Shown here: piece by piece, positions 36,900-50,100 of the stretch
Numbering within the stretch: the stretch's first letter is position 1
How the letters are laid out: each line of letters starts with the position of its first letter
NCBI GenBank assembly: GCA_907165065.1
Contig: OU015532.1
Coordinates: 33,560,339-33,624,338 of the forward strand
Length of the DNA: 64,000 bases
Origin: Caprimulgus europaeus
Taxonomy: Eukaryota; Chordata; Aves; Caprimulgiformes; Caprimulgidae
Reading direction: 5' to 3'
Program-made: the position numbers and the translations under genes
The notes under the pieces: generated by a model
What the model saw: only the letters and a program-made list of their open reading frames with translations
The model's database searches: none
What the model was told of the DNA's origin: nothing

Positions 36900-39800
36900 A
36901 ATTAATAGTAAGCTTTATATAGACTATTCTAATTTTGCAGTATTTAGCAAACCCTGTGGAAGCCATCTCATTTTAACAATTCACATTTGAAATACCCTTA
37001 ATAGGCAGAAGAATAACCAAGAGTCATAATTCCATTCCAGTACTCTTTTTCCCCCTTTATCCATTGAAGTATGTTCAGAGAATACATTCTGTGTATACAC
37101 TGCTTCTGAAGAAAGGCCATTACTCTGTGGTGAACTACCCCATGGTGTGTTTAATCTGGCCTTATAAACAAAAAGTTCCTTTCAATAGTTACAAATCTTT
37201 GTTATAAATATATTTCTGACAAAATTTTTATACCATTTTCCTTTAGAAGTGCAGTGTAACTGCTAACACAAATGTACAGGCTATGGCCTCTTTAGCTTCT
37301 ATGGTTAGACCTGAAAGGATCTGGGAGTAATTTGGATTCATTTTGGATATCCTGTTAAGGGATTAGAAATGTATAAATTCCCCAGTTGCCTTACTGCTTT
37401 TATGTGTTCTTTATAAAAGGTTTCAAAACTGGAAGAATAGTATATATTTGTTATTTATGTCTCCATTAAACAGAATAGTAATTAACATCAGCTATTTAAC
37501 TCTTATAAAGCATGCAAACCGCAATATGCTTATGATGTACAGCACTTTAAACATATGCTTACACTTATACAATGCCACCTAATCACCTGCATGAGAGCAC
37601 TGGCACGGAATGCCAAGATTATACAGCCATGCTTCCAAATGGCCCCTAAGTTGTTTAAAGTTGTCTAGTCCTCTAGCAAATATTGTGATTTGAAAACTCT
37701 TCAAGTATTACATGATGTATAGAATCATTTCAAAGGAAAGGAGATGGATTTGGGGTGAACAACCTGTGTCTAGAACAGGTTGTAAATACAAAATAAAGTT
37801 ATTTTACAAATGATACAACAAGTAACTAAAAATGAGTGCCCAATGGGCATATACACTTTGTAATTTTATTTCTATATAAAAAGCTGCAATTAATTACAAA
37901 CCAGTTTTTATGCAGTTTTTACATTGTTTAAATGTGGAGTGAATTCTCCCCATAAACTAATGAACTGAAGTGAAGCCAAATAGAGACCAGCTGGCTGAAT
38001 TGCTAAGTAATTTTATCCACATGATTGACTTTATGATCCTTTCACTATAGTAACTAGTCTTTATTCTTAAAATCAGCATCAACCATAATTCCAAGAGGGA
38101 AAGATTATTAAAAATCTAGAGAATAGAGAGGAGAGGTTTGTTTGATGTGGTACAGTGCATTCCTGCACACACTTCTGTATAATAGGTGCTGAATTACAGG
38201 TCTTTATAGCCTCCAAAGTAGCACAGTGAATAGCTGCCTCAAAGACATAATAAGCGACCAATGCCTAAATAATCATTACAGATACTCCATTAACAGCATC
38301 TAACTGTGTGGCTTTTAACCATACAAATTGGTTTTTGACAGCTTGTAACCTTTCCAAACGGTTTCCTTTGGGCATTACACCACATTCAGATCTAATTTTA
38401 ACTTTTGCTTTGTCTGTAATCTATTACTTGCTTTGGAGACACATAATGTATTTCAGTGGCATGGATAAATTAATATAAAAGATATTAAAAAAATCAATTG
38501 CTGTTTTAATCTATGAAATCTTTGCTTTCTGGGAGAAAACTAAAATCTGACAAAACATAACAGGGGAAAAAAGGCTAAATGGTCTAGAATTCCTGAGGGT
38601 ATCTGTTTTACAACAAACAATCTTTTACCTCAAATTATTTAAAATAGGTCATAATTAACTGAAAAAAAGCATAAATGTAAGAACAAATATAAATAAAATA
38701 TAAATCCTTTAAAGCTGTTCCTAAGAGCCATAGACTTTACATAACATAATAAACAACATGTTATAGAAGAGTTTAATGGTGTATTACAATAGGATAAGGA
38801 GCTAAGAAAGATGCGCAATAGTAACTTTTTTCCAAAGGGAGCCCATAAATACAAATCAGTTAAGACACAGGACTTATGAAGAGTTAGAGGGCAAGCATGT
38901 TTTTCAGAAACCAGTGGAAATGTGTGAAATTAATGTAGGAGATGATGTAGCAGTATTAGTTGATCCGTATTGGCTGTCACAGCCATTATCTCACTTTTGG
39001 GGAAACCCTTTCCAGGAATAACATCCAGTAAATCAACACATAGTAGTAATCAGCTTAGAAATACTGTAATTCTGGCAGTCAAAATTTCTCATTTCTTTCA
39101 AGACTTTCAACTATTTTTCAGCAGATTAAAGTACTTTTCCCAAAGTTTTTAATTCTGTGTAACAGGTGAACCTGTGTGTCCAATAGATGGAAAAATTATT
39201 TGAAACAAGGCAAGCATTCACTGCTCACAGAGGTTCCAGTTCTTCACAGATGTTATTCAGTGGCTAGTCACACCAAAATTAACCACCATTGTTGAAAGTA
39301 CAAATCAGATGAGCACAAAAATCTTCTACTTAGAATCGACTGAATAAGTTATTTTTCATCTCCTGAATCTTAAAAAGGGTCACTAAATTTAGTACAGTTT
39401 TCATAAATTACAGGGAAGGTAGAGTAAATCTTTACATAAAATGTGGAAATATCCCTCTCAGTATAAATCTAATTCATCATGCTAAAGTCAGTGAAGGTAC
39501 ATCAGCATAAAATTAGAATAAGGCAGTTATGAATCAAGCAGATTCATGCCTAACTTGCGTCTTACAGCTGAGTTATACCACAGCTTGTATATCTGAGTAG
39601 CTGAAGAAATAATGGCATATTTCTTGTTTACACACAGGATAATCAATAAGCAGATTTTCAGAATAAATGTTGATAGGGAAAAGAGGTGGCAATAGAAGAA
39701 ATTAGTAGAAAGGGCTAATGAAAGTATGAGATGAAAAGGCCTTGAAAAATGATAAGTATGATAAAATCTCAGGTATTCTGTTATTTTCTGACCAGCACTC

Positions 39801-40759
39801 AGTGATTTACTAATGCCCCAGTCCTTTGTTGGTTTGTTTGTTTCTTTTGTGTTGTCTGGTTTGTTTTTTTAATTTATCAAGAACATTACTTGCAAAATAA
39901 GGTATTGAAAGCAGAAAAATCATAGTAAGACTATTCTGACACTTTCTTAAAGAATCTAACCTTTATTTTTTTTAATTAATAGTTATTTAATATCTCATCA
40001 TGCCCAGTACACATCTACTGCAAGTATAATGGGCCTATCAGTAAACTGAGTTCTCTAATTTCATCAGTCAGTGTCAACATGAAGGGAACAATGAAAACTT
40101 CCCTATCTTAGGCATCTTAAACTTGGAGGAGAGGCAGGAAACAGTAAAGTCTGGTCTATTTCATTACATAAGACAGTTCTAATGACTGTGGACCTGTTCT
40201 AGTTGACTTTTGTGCCAATTTGGAGTACTATATTATATATCATTCATCATTACCACCAACAGTAGTTAAGAACATGGCACATTTCTCCGTGTAACACAAT
40301 TACTCTCTCTCAAATATTTTTTCTTCTAGTCCTTTCCCAACCTTTCAGTCTCAGCATGGAAGCACACCTAACTGTGTGACTATTTATTCCAAGGTATATT
40401 GCAGTGTTATAATCTGTCTGAGATGCAACAAAGTTGAAGAAAAGGAAGGCGAAGTCAACCAATATTCTAGCTGATCAGAATTAATAGAAGGCAGTGTTTT
40501 GAGATGCTACAATATGAAAGCATTGTATTTGCGTTACATCAAGCAATTGGAGTGAAACAACCAATTGAGGATATTAATTTTTTCTTTTCTTTTTTTTAAA
40601 AAAAAAGTGAGGGAGGAAACTAGGAAATTCTAAGAGTGTCCTTAATTTACTAGTTCTGTCTTCAGCAGGTTCAGGTAAAATGAGCTGTTTTTCTTCAGTA
40701 AAGAAGAGCCAATCTGTTGATAGTTATGCAGCCAGACATCTGACTTTGCATTGCTGGAA
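36900..40759. other. AT-rich unique sequence, no gene seen
   Basis: About 3.9 kb with no supported gene or repeat family. A poly-T/poly-A junction that could fold on itself lies at about 40590-40607. All open frames are below 75 codons. Confidence 0.6.
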
Positions 40760-41730
40760 GACTTCTTGCTGCTGTCAGCCCATTTCTTCAGTCGGCTTAG
40801 GTCCTTCTTGATGGAAGGCTTTCCCCTAACTTTAATAACAAGTTCCCCAATTTAGGGCCATCTGCAAAATTGATAAGAGTGTGCCCATCACCCAGAGGTG
40901 AATGATAGAGATATTAAAGAGGATAGGTCCCAGTGTAGACCCCTGAAGTACTCCCCTTGTCACAGGCACCTAGGTAGACTACAACAAATAAACCACCAGT
41001 CCTGTACCAAATCACCCAACCAATATTTCAACCATTTAGTTGTTCACTCATCCAGACCATAGCACCCTAACGTGGGTACAAGAATATTGTGAGAACCAGC
41101 ATCAAAAGCCTTTCTAAATTCAAGGTTAATGACATTCACTTCTCTTGCCTCATCCAGAAATCCAGTCATTTGATCATAAAGCCAGTCAAATTCATCAGAT
41201 ATGATTCAGCTTTTGTAAAGGTATGCTGTTGGTTACCTTCTCTTTCATGTGTCCAGAAACATTCTCCAGGAGACTCCACGGTTTACATGTGAGTCTGACT
41301 AGTCTGCAGCTCTTCAAGCTGGCCTTTTGGTCTTTGAGGATGGGTGCAACATTTGCCTCCTTCCATTTGGCAGGGGCCTCCCTAGTTGACAGGGACCTCC
41401 CTAGATTTCCACAACTTTTCAAAGATGACAGAGAGTGGCCTTGCAAGGACATCAGACAGTCCTTTTGGCACCCTTAGATGCAGCCTCTCAGGTCGCACAG
41501 ACTTGTAAGGGTCATGTTCTCTTAGGTAATTCCTGAGCCGATTGTCGTACAGCACTGGTAGTTCATGTCCTCAACCTCTTTTACTAAACAAAGATGTCTG
41601 GGAGACTTTGGTCATGAAGACTGAAGCAAAGAAGACACTGAATAACTCAGACTTTTCTGTATTTGTTGTCACTGGATAACCAGACCCATACAGCAACAGG
41701 CCCACATTTTCCTTGTGCACCCTTTTACTA
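40760..41730 (-). mobile_element. Old CR1-type LINE fragment, minus strand
   Basis: A diverged CR1 copy about 1 kb long, reading from about 41730 down to 40760. The 3' part of the element is missing. It therefore covers only the centre of ORF2, which suggests either deletion of the end or later disruption. Translation of the minus strand shows STREAPAKWKEANVAPILKD and following residues within 41195-41452, the equivalent of the GEVPEDWRKANVT region of the copy at 4704. Further upstream is NTEKSELFSVFFASVF at about 41630-41680. Near 40930 the plus strand shows 'gtcccagtgtagacccctga', the complement of the VPQGS-type region. It belongs to an older subfamily than the 4704 copy. Confidence 0.85.
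41195..41452 (-). pseudogene. CR1 reverse-transcriptase remnant
   Basis: An 85-codon surviving stretch of CR1 ORF2 covering the segment before the first catalytic Asp motif. It includes AKWKEANVAPILKDQKASLK and the downstream KPWSLLENVSGHMKEKV part. Frames on both sides are broken and no complete catalytic motif survives, so it is non-functional. Confidence 0.75.
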
Positions 41731-44700
41731 CAGAAGTAGCAGTGCATGGTGGTCCTTATCCATTGACAGCAATCATCAGGGCCTCAGCAGACCAAAAATA
41801 TCCCTTCTTCCTTCAAATATTCAATGGTTTGATAAACACTAATAATGGTCATCATCATCATCACCTTCCTTATATTGAGCAGCTCTGGGAAAGTTGCCCA
41901 ATGTTAAACTTCTACCCTTGAGATACTGTATTGAATGGACACGAATAGGCAGGTCTGTATTCAGCTCTGTATCTAAATTAAAATACTTGGATGGCAACTC
42001 TGGATCTCAGAATCATTGAAATATGGCTTAAAGAGATCTGAAAACAGCCAGAATACTGTTTGACCAGACTTCAATTATTTCCAAACCATTAAGTTTTTAT
42101 ATTATTTCTTCTTAAAAGTTTTACTGAGGAGGGTGCCTCCCCAATCTATTCCAGTGGTTAGCCACCCTTAATATACGTAAGGTTTTCTTATGTTGACTTA
42201 AATACCATTTTAGCTGGTAAGCTAGAGCATACAAAAAAAGAGAAGAAAAATAATAAGGCTTTCCTTTTTATGTCTATAACTCCATTGTTCCATCCCAGGT
42301 AAATCTTAACTTTGGTTAAGACAAACTAGATTGCAAGATGATCACAGATGCAGAATAATGAACAATTTCTGCTTTGATAAAATCAGCCACTTCTTGAACA
42401 TTACAGAGAGAAGTTACTGTTACAAAAGCAATACAACTACTGAGCTCATTTTAGCTCTGATCAAAACTCAATCTGGATGCCAGTACAGTGATGAATGGCA
42501 CGATTTCTTCATTGCTTCTGTGCTAGATATGATTTTCTGTTGGCACACTATGTACTAATTAAAATGGCTGTAATATACTCAGAAACTAAATTATGTTAAA
42601 AATTAATTAAGAGACCAACTTTATACATTTTATAATCTATTTGTGTACACGTACATATAAATATTACATCCTGGCTTCCTAAATGATGGAAAACACCAGT
42701 CTTTCACTGAAGTCTGAAAGCCTACATCAGTAAAATGTCTGGCCACATTTTACTTAAATGCACATTATTTACATATTTGCATGCATTCATTTTCTAATCA
42801 CCACAATTTCAAGAGATTTATTGACAGCAGAAAGACAGCTAACTATCTCGACACATTCAGACTTCAGTTCTTAAAAGTCAAATACCTACATCTGCAATTT
42901 GGATCTAAATAATGTTTCAAAACTGCAGATTTTGGGAGGAACAGCAAGTACTTGTCAACTGAAAAATTAGGAACTATGACTGTTATATTCCAGCATTGTA
43001 TTATTAAAAACTATATATTTCAGAACCCTCCTAGAATAAGATCTGTGCAATTTCTTTTGTAATTTATTTCTGTCAACTTCTTTTCTGATTTGATATCCCT
43101 TCCAATGGATTGTGATGTGCTTAAGTTGAAATTATTTTAAAAAACAGACCCAAATTTATTTCACTATTCCTCTTCTGGCAGTTTTCTGCTAGTTTTCCAG
43201 ACAAAAGAAAAAAAAATAAACACAGGACAAAAGTAGTCACATACAGATTACCTTGACTTTTCCCTACACATAGCTTTTATTAAAAAAGATGTCTGTTAGG
43301 TCACCTAGAGGATAGTAAATTAAACAGTGAATAAACAAAGTCTTTCACAATAAAGAAAATGATGGAACACAGATTTTCTCAACATAACAAGGTACAGGAT
43401 CTGGCTTCAGTACTTCACCACAGTAGTCTAAATTAAGAACAGCAGAGAACAATTTAGAATCATACATGGTTAGGAAAAAGGGTTTGTTTATAAATGATGA
43501 AAAGAGGTATGCTATCATTTGGAAAGTTACAGTATTCCAAGATCAGTGTAAACAAAGTTTCAGTCACAGAGCTTTTCCTTTCTCTGTATGTCAGCAACAT
43601 ATCTGTCTTTTAAATTAAATCAGTTTAGGCACTTTAACCTATTGAAATTTCCCCTCTACACACACACAGTGAGTAGAATAAAGTCTTAGAGGGCTTTACA
43701 ACTGATATAGTATGAGAATGAGTGTTATTGCAGTTGTATACTAGACCAGAAGATGTGCAGTCCAAATCCTGATTGTATTTTGAGTTCATCTTCTATTTCT
43801 TTGGAAATAGATCAAAACAAATATACTTAGCAGCTTAAAAGAAAAAAAATCAAAAAAAAAACCAAAAAACCACAGCAATTAAACAACTAAACAAAAATGG
43901 AACGTTTTTAGTAATCAGGGTTTTCTCCAGCTCCCACTGAAGTCTATTAGAGTATGGCCATGAATTTCAACTTTTTGTCTGAGCACTTGTACAGAATTAC
44001 AATTAGTAACTAGTGATTTTTAATTAAGTATAATACTATACTTCCTACAGACATTCTTCTCACATTCTGAATTTGGCTAGTAAAAGCAGTTCTCTGCATT
44101 ATTCAATTCCTAACTTCCTTGAGCCAAAAACATTGGATCTTTCTTACTATTTCAAAATTATAACAAATATAATGTTAATCCTGGAGTTTATTGGGACCTA
44201 GCTGGCCTCAAGTCAATAGTGTATTGACAAGAATTAAAAAAAAAAAAAGATAAAAGAGCAGAAAAAAACTTCAGCCAGTAGGTAGATTTAATAGTCTACA
44301 GGCAATAGGTGGACTTCAGCACATTTATCTTCATTTGACTTAAACATTTAAACTATCTGATTTCTAAAAGCAGTTCTAAGGAGAATGGTCAACTTAAGAC
44401 AGCCCAGTTCCACTGTGCATTTCATTGTGTTCCAAAATAATAAAAGAGAGTGTTCCCAAAACAGGGAGAACATTACTGAATAATCCACAAGCAGCACCAT
44501 GGAGAAACATCTTCCAGTTTTATGTCATTTGTCAGCAGCCTGTTTTTCTATTATATAGAGGTAAATTCCCTGAGGACCCTAGGACCTTCGAGAACACATG
44601 AAACCGCTCTGTTCTTTTTTTAACTCATAATTTTATAAAACTGCTTACAGACTTTCCTAACCTTTAAATACCCCCTATCAGTAGCACAATTTCAGACTTG

Positions 44701-45414
44701 CAACAATTGGTAACAAAACCTTTGCACTTAGCAGTTGAAGTAATTTACACATTAACCAGCAACCATCAATAAATACCTGTAAAAATCACTGAGGCTGCTC
44801 AGATTAAGGAAGGTTATTTTGAATTTAATCTGAAAACTCAAAAGACACATACAGCATACAATGAATTAAAGTTATACTTAAAAAAGAACTCTATGTATTC
44901 TAAAGATACTGCACTGAAAACTAAAAGCAGTATTCACTCTAAGCATATATTCAAATGCCTATAAGAAAAGCAGTAGTGAAAACCTGAAAAAATAGAAAAG
45001 GTAGGACCTACATGAGAATCGACCAGAGTTAGAAAAGAAAACAGCTGGTTTTGATATTCAGAAAAAAGAACCTGGGAATTTGGTCAAAATATTTATTTCA
45101 AAAGATAATTACATTTCGGGCAACAAAAAAACAAATCAAAACAAAACTGCCTCCCCAATCACTTACTGAGTTGTTTCACTCCCAAAATCAATTAAAATAA
45201 TAGAATAATTTATGATAGAAAGTACATTACAAAATTCAAAGACACAGCAACTCTAGCTTATATGTTTTCCAAATACTTTTCACCTTAAGCTCTCGCACAA
45301 GTAAATGATGTTTAGGGCATGCTGACAGTTATGTTGATCCCAGTAACCTAATCCTAGAATTGGAAGCAAAATGGAAATCAGTGGTCACATGCAGACTGAG
45401 GACGATGCCAGAAG
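41731..45414. other. AT-rich unique sequence, no gene seen
   Basis: About 3.7 kb with no supported gene. Contains a short CATCAT run at about 41850-41862, a poly-A-rich tract with CAAAAA interruptions at 43838-43877 and another poly-A run at 44237-44248. A string near 43930-43965 faintly resembles old amniote repeats carrying 'cccattgacttcaatggg' but is too degraded to name. Confidence 0.55.
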
Positions 45415-45585
45415 TGTCATGATGCGAGAGGGTGAAGACAGGAACAGTCTTCCTAGAGAGGTGGTCGATGTCCCAAGCCTGTCAGTGTTTAGGAGGCATT
45501 TGGACAATGCCCTTAATAATATGCTTTAACTTTTGGTCATCCAGTTGGACTAGATGATGCTTATAGGTCCCTTCCAACAGAAAAT
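45415..45585 (+). mobile_element. CR1 LINE 3' end, plus strand
   Basis: The last 170 bases of a CR1 element. 'cttcctagagaggtggtcgatg' at about 45450-45471 corresponds to the end of ORF2, and a 'ttggactagatgatgcttataggtcccttccaac' block at 45545-45578 is the terminal consensus. It is joined directly to an ATTCT array that has grown out of its tail. No coding potential remains. Confidence 0.9.
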
Positions 45586-45668
45586 ATTCTATTCTATTCT
45601 ATTCTATTCTATTCTATTCTATTCTATTCTATTCTATTCTATTCTATTCTATTCTATTCTATTCTATT
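45586..45668. repeat. (ATTCT)n microsatellite, 16.6 perfect units
   Basis: 83 bases of uninterrupted ATTCT, directly at the 3' end of the CR1 fragment. CR1 elements end in short ATTCTATG-like repeats, so the array was probably seeded by the tail and expanded by slippage. Its perfection implies recent length change, and it is likely to vary between individuals. Confidence 0.98.
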
Positions 45669-46942
45669 GGTATCTCTATGGAGCTAAGTTCTGGTAACTG
45701 AATTAAATCCTTGTGTACTGTGTCAATCTCATGTAGATCTCTTCACATAGCTAGCACTTATTTTTCACGTGAGGACATAGATGCACTTTTGGAAAGGAAA
45801 GTCAGAACACCTGATGGCACTCAATAGGACCAATACCTGTTGACTTGCTTAGAGTCCTGAATCACAGCTTCCATTGACTGGCAAGTATTGGTGTACTCTG
45901 AGATGCAGCAGATATCATCTTAACCACAAATATAAGCTTTGGTCTCCACTGATCTTGGTACTACTCAGATCCTATAGCCTCAGACATGCGGAGGCAGATG
46001 CTTTTGGCTGCCAGATCCTACTGAGTATAATGGAAACTGAAGCCCAGTTAGCACTGAGCTGAGAGCCATAGTTAACTTTTGCAGCTTCAAGTACAGCATT
46101 GAGTTGATGCAGTTCAAGGTGAAGGTCTTTATTAGAGGTCTTTCTGTTTTCACTATATTGTCAAATTCACATTGTTGATTTCTGAGCTAAACATCTTTAC
46201 TACCTGCAACATAAACATTCTTAATATAACTGTGAAAACAAGTGTATGAATGTGCCTAACAACTACAGCCCAAGGAGTACTGTAAACAGATCCAAAATTA
46301 TTTAATTGAGAGAGTTGTCTCCAGTGTACCTGTACTGGAGTGTTACAGTAAGCAATTTAAGTACCATTTGACTTCACTGCAAATAAGAATTAGACTGCTA
46401 GCTAGCAAAGTGGCTACACAGATGTACAAAATCTAATATCTCAGGGTACAAAATAAAAAGAACATTCAGTGCCTAAAGTAGCTGAAGTTAATATCCAACC
46501 TACAGCCTTAAATTGAAAAAGTACACAAAAATACTAGAAGACTAAGAAAATAAATACCAATTCCCTTGTTTTATCTCTTCAAGGTCTTCTACTGTACTAC
46601 CTGAAAATACAACGTGCCTGCCTGCAATTATATATCAAATACTACTTGAATACAGTAAGAATCACATTCCCATAATGATTGATGACAGATGTCCAACCAG
46701 GTTCTTGTTACTGGGGTCTGGAGCAGGGTGGGATCAGCAAAGCAGCTGCCAAAGGCCATAGGCAAAACTGAAGGAAAGAACAATGCAAATTCACAATTAG
46801 GGAGTCTCTGGGGTGTGGGAAGAGCCTCTGCAGATTATTGTAAACCTGTTTTTGTTTAGGAGAGAAAAAAGCTTTATGCACTTTCAAGTTCCTGACCAAA
46901 TTTTTGTCCCATAGCTATTCTTTATAACCCCTAGGCCAGTGT
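45669..46942. other. AT-rich unique sequence, no gene seen
   Basis: No supported gene. A stretch at about 45990-46065 ('gccagatcctactgagtataatggaaactgaagc') faintly resembles old amniote repeats but is below the level of a firm call. Confidence 0.5.
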
Positions 46943-47127
46943 ATCAGCTGCCATATGTCTCTCACATTAGACAGCCTGGACCTTTTCCATCAGCTGCAAG
47001 AAACTTTCAACACATCTGGCATAGGCTTTTCTCATCAGCTGCTATGAGCCTCTGTGCATAATGACTATCAATTCCTTCCATTGGCTGCTATGCTCTTTGT
47101 GGACCCTAGTGAATCTCTCTTAGCAAC
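46943..47127. repeat. Decayed tandem array, about 46 bp period, four units
   Basis: The marker ATCAGCTGC (fourth copy ATTGGCTGC) recurs at 46943, 46989, 47034 and 47080, a spacing of 46, 45 and 46 bases. Between markers the units are only loosely alike, with repeated 'tatg...cctctgtg' strings. The regular period shows real tandem origin. The period is close to that of the repeat inside the LTR at 18030, so this may be the remains of another long LTR in the same orientation, but sequence likeness to it is weak. Confidence 0.65.
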
Positions 47128-50100
47128 TACAGCAGCCTTTCACAACATGTAATTAAATTAACATTTCTAGCCAGCATAAACTCTGTGACAATGAAAAAGT
47201 CTCAGTTAGCCCTTCACCATTTTTTCCTTACTCCCTGTTCTTGTTCCTCCCTTCTGTGATGCTGTAAGACAAACCGATATGATTGAAAACTAACCTGGAA
47301 AAAAAATAATGGGAAATCATCAGCTAAATCAGTTCCTAAACTGGTTGATTTTATACAGTTGTGCTGAAGAGAAAGCAGCATACTCCTGGAATGAGTGGCT
47401 AAGGATAGGGTCAGGTTGCTTTTTCTTTTGGCAATTGTGGCAGTTAGTTCCAGCTCAAAATTTTAGCTGAGCTATAGCCTCAGGCTGTGATTCCACAACA
47501 GTTTACATCAAGCTGAAATGTCACCCTTAGAGTCTCTCTCCTTGCTCTGTTTCAGGAAATACACTAGCAGGAAACTGTCCTTATAAGAGAAAATAAGACT
47601 AGCAAAAAATATTTGCTGATTTTCTTTGCCTGAGCTAGTTCATCACAAGATCAGATGAGCATCAGTGTCAATGCAAAAGATAAAGGGAACAGGTTGTATC
47701 GCAATCCCAGGACCAAGGTGGGCAGGACCACAAAAGCACTGACACAGCTTGGCTTCAACTGCAATAGAACTGCTGCTCGTATTTTTTTGTGAGAAATTTT
47801 ATAGTGTCACTTCTTCTTTAGATTCTGTCACCTGCAAAACTTCTAGAGAGACCTCAGGGGCATCACCACAAGGCCCTTGGTGAGGTCTATGATTCCTGTT
47901 GTAGCTGGGTGGTGATGAAATTTGGGTGTATCAATATAAACTGAAAATATTTTTGAGAAAAATATAGTCAAGGTCCATTTTAGAAATGAAAAAGCATTTT
48001 CATACCTGAATAAAACAATCTACACATAACTACTTTAAATGGGTATTTAAAGAAAAAATCATAAATGGAATGTAATTTTCTCTATCAACAAGAAAAAAAA
48101 TACATAGGGTGGGTTTTGATGCTGTGACTAAAATAATATGTTATCAGAAGAGATATGATTAGGATTGAGGGAAAAACGGCTGCGACTAAAAATCAGAACT
48201 ATTCCATTTATTATAAGAGAATAATAGCCAAAAGATAAGTAAACTTTAAATATTCAATGCATACTTTTAAAAATAAACATATTCTTAAGAACAAACTATT
48301 TAAGTATTTATAAATCTGTCAAGTCATACTGCTTTTTTTGCTCTCAGGTATAAAAGAAACCTGATTCTGTTAACAACTAATTGTGAGATTTTAACTACCA
48401 CTTAACTTTGGCTAACGTACAGTAAAAAGAAAATGTCTACCTTGGGTAGTTTTCTAATGATGGTGAGGGAATAATTATTCAGTTTCTACTGTCATGGTTC
48501 AAATCCCAGAACTCAGATAAAGATTAAAATTAATTTAGGCTACCTTGTAGTTAAAGTTAAAATAATATACCTAGTAATTAAGATAACAAACCACTGCAGA
48601 ATTGCATAGAGAATGTGATTCCTTTTGTTTAAGCTTTTAACATCAAGTGGAAAAAAGCTGGCATTTAAGACATTTGTAAAATAATCACAACGTGCATCTG
48701 TTTTGAGATAGCAGATTTATTTACATAAAACATAGCTCCTTGTTCACTAGAAAAAAAGTTTTGGACATAATATCTGAAGGTTTTCATGCAAAAGCAAAAT
48801 ACTTTTAGTGAGAGATTACATAATAAAAAGATAAGGGTAGATGATTGGAAGACTTCAGATGTTTACATATGCCTATCTACATATGGTATACACACTTATT
48901 GACCTTACCTGATAGAGAGCAGTTCAGAACACTAACCAAGAAAGACTGCTACCAAGTAGGAAGGAAGAAAAAAAAGGGGAAAAAAAAGCCATAGTCTACC
49001 AAAAAAAGTGTTAATTTTATAACATTGATCTCAGACTTGTCTGAGAAAACATAAAGAGAAGATAGACCAAAATCTTGAGAAAAATAATTTCACTTTAGTT
49101 ATCTCATAAGCTAAACTCCAGAGAAATTAAGACTTAATGGCAGAAAATTAACACAGAGGTCTTAGATTCCTGCTGGAGTGCAAAAGATTGACCTTTCCTT
49201 ACAATCCACTCATTCCTCTGTTAAAATCTAAACAAAACAAAAAACATTGACATTAAGATTTCACCAGAAAGTAACTGAATACAGGAGAAAGGATAGAGAA
49301 ATATGAAAAACAATAACTTCAGTTAGAGCAGTATATATGATTCCCCTCGGTAAATGTAGGTCTAAATGCACGTGCACATTAGCCAAAAGGCATAGTAAGA
49401 GTAAAGACTGACTCAACAGAGCATAAAAGTCTAATACTGTAAATTACAGTAAGAAATCACATTAAAATTGGTGTTCTTATCCCAAATGCTTAATAGTCAA
49501 ACTATATCTGCTAAAGAATCAACCTGAAGAAACCTGGTCAACTTTATTTTTATATTAACAGCTTTCCTCAGCAAAAGTGAAAATGACCCACTGTTCAATG
49601 CAAAATGTAGCAACTTGTGAAAGAAAGATCTAAAGCAACAAGATGTTCAAAGCTAACAGAATATCTGTATGAATTAAGGCCAAGATTTACGATCCATGAA
49701 GAGATAACAATATTCAGTAAATATGCAGTTAGAGCCTTGTTTTAATAAAATATTCCAATGTTCAGCTCCAGAAAAAAACATCCCAGAAATCCTTGTTGTG
49801 CTCTGCCTGACAGTATTCTCTTTTAGTAAGTAGAAAAACTCCCACAGTAAGGTTAATATCTTATTGAGCATCGTCTACAGGAGGATGTTAATACTAGAAA
49901 TAATTGCCTGCTACTGTCTGTTTGACTACTAAGTTTGCAGATTAGTCTGCTTTATTTGCCTCTCTATATTATAACTATTTTCTGCATTCAAATTCTTTTT
50001 GAAGTGTAACCTTGCACTGAAACAACTTTTACATGCTGATGATGTCCAAGCTGCATATAATTTTGTAATCACCCATAGGCTTCAGTCCTGTATTTTATTT

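Noticed and set aside
36461..36990. Plus-strand frames of 71-92 codons
   Set aside because: They lie inside, or run out of, the LTR at 36245-36899 and have no motif.
43925..43970. Possible old amniote repeat with a 'cactgaagtct' core
   Set aside because: Similarity limited to a few short words; not enough to name an element.
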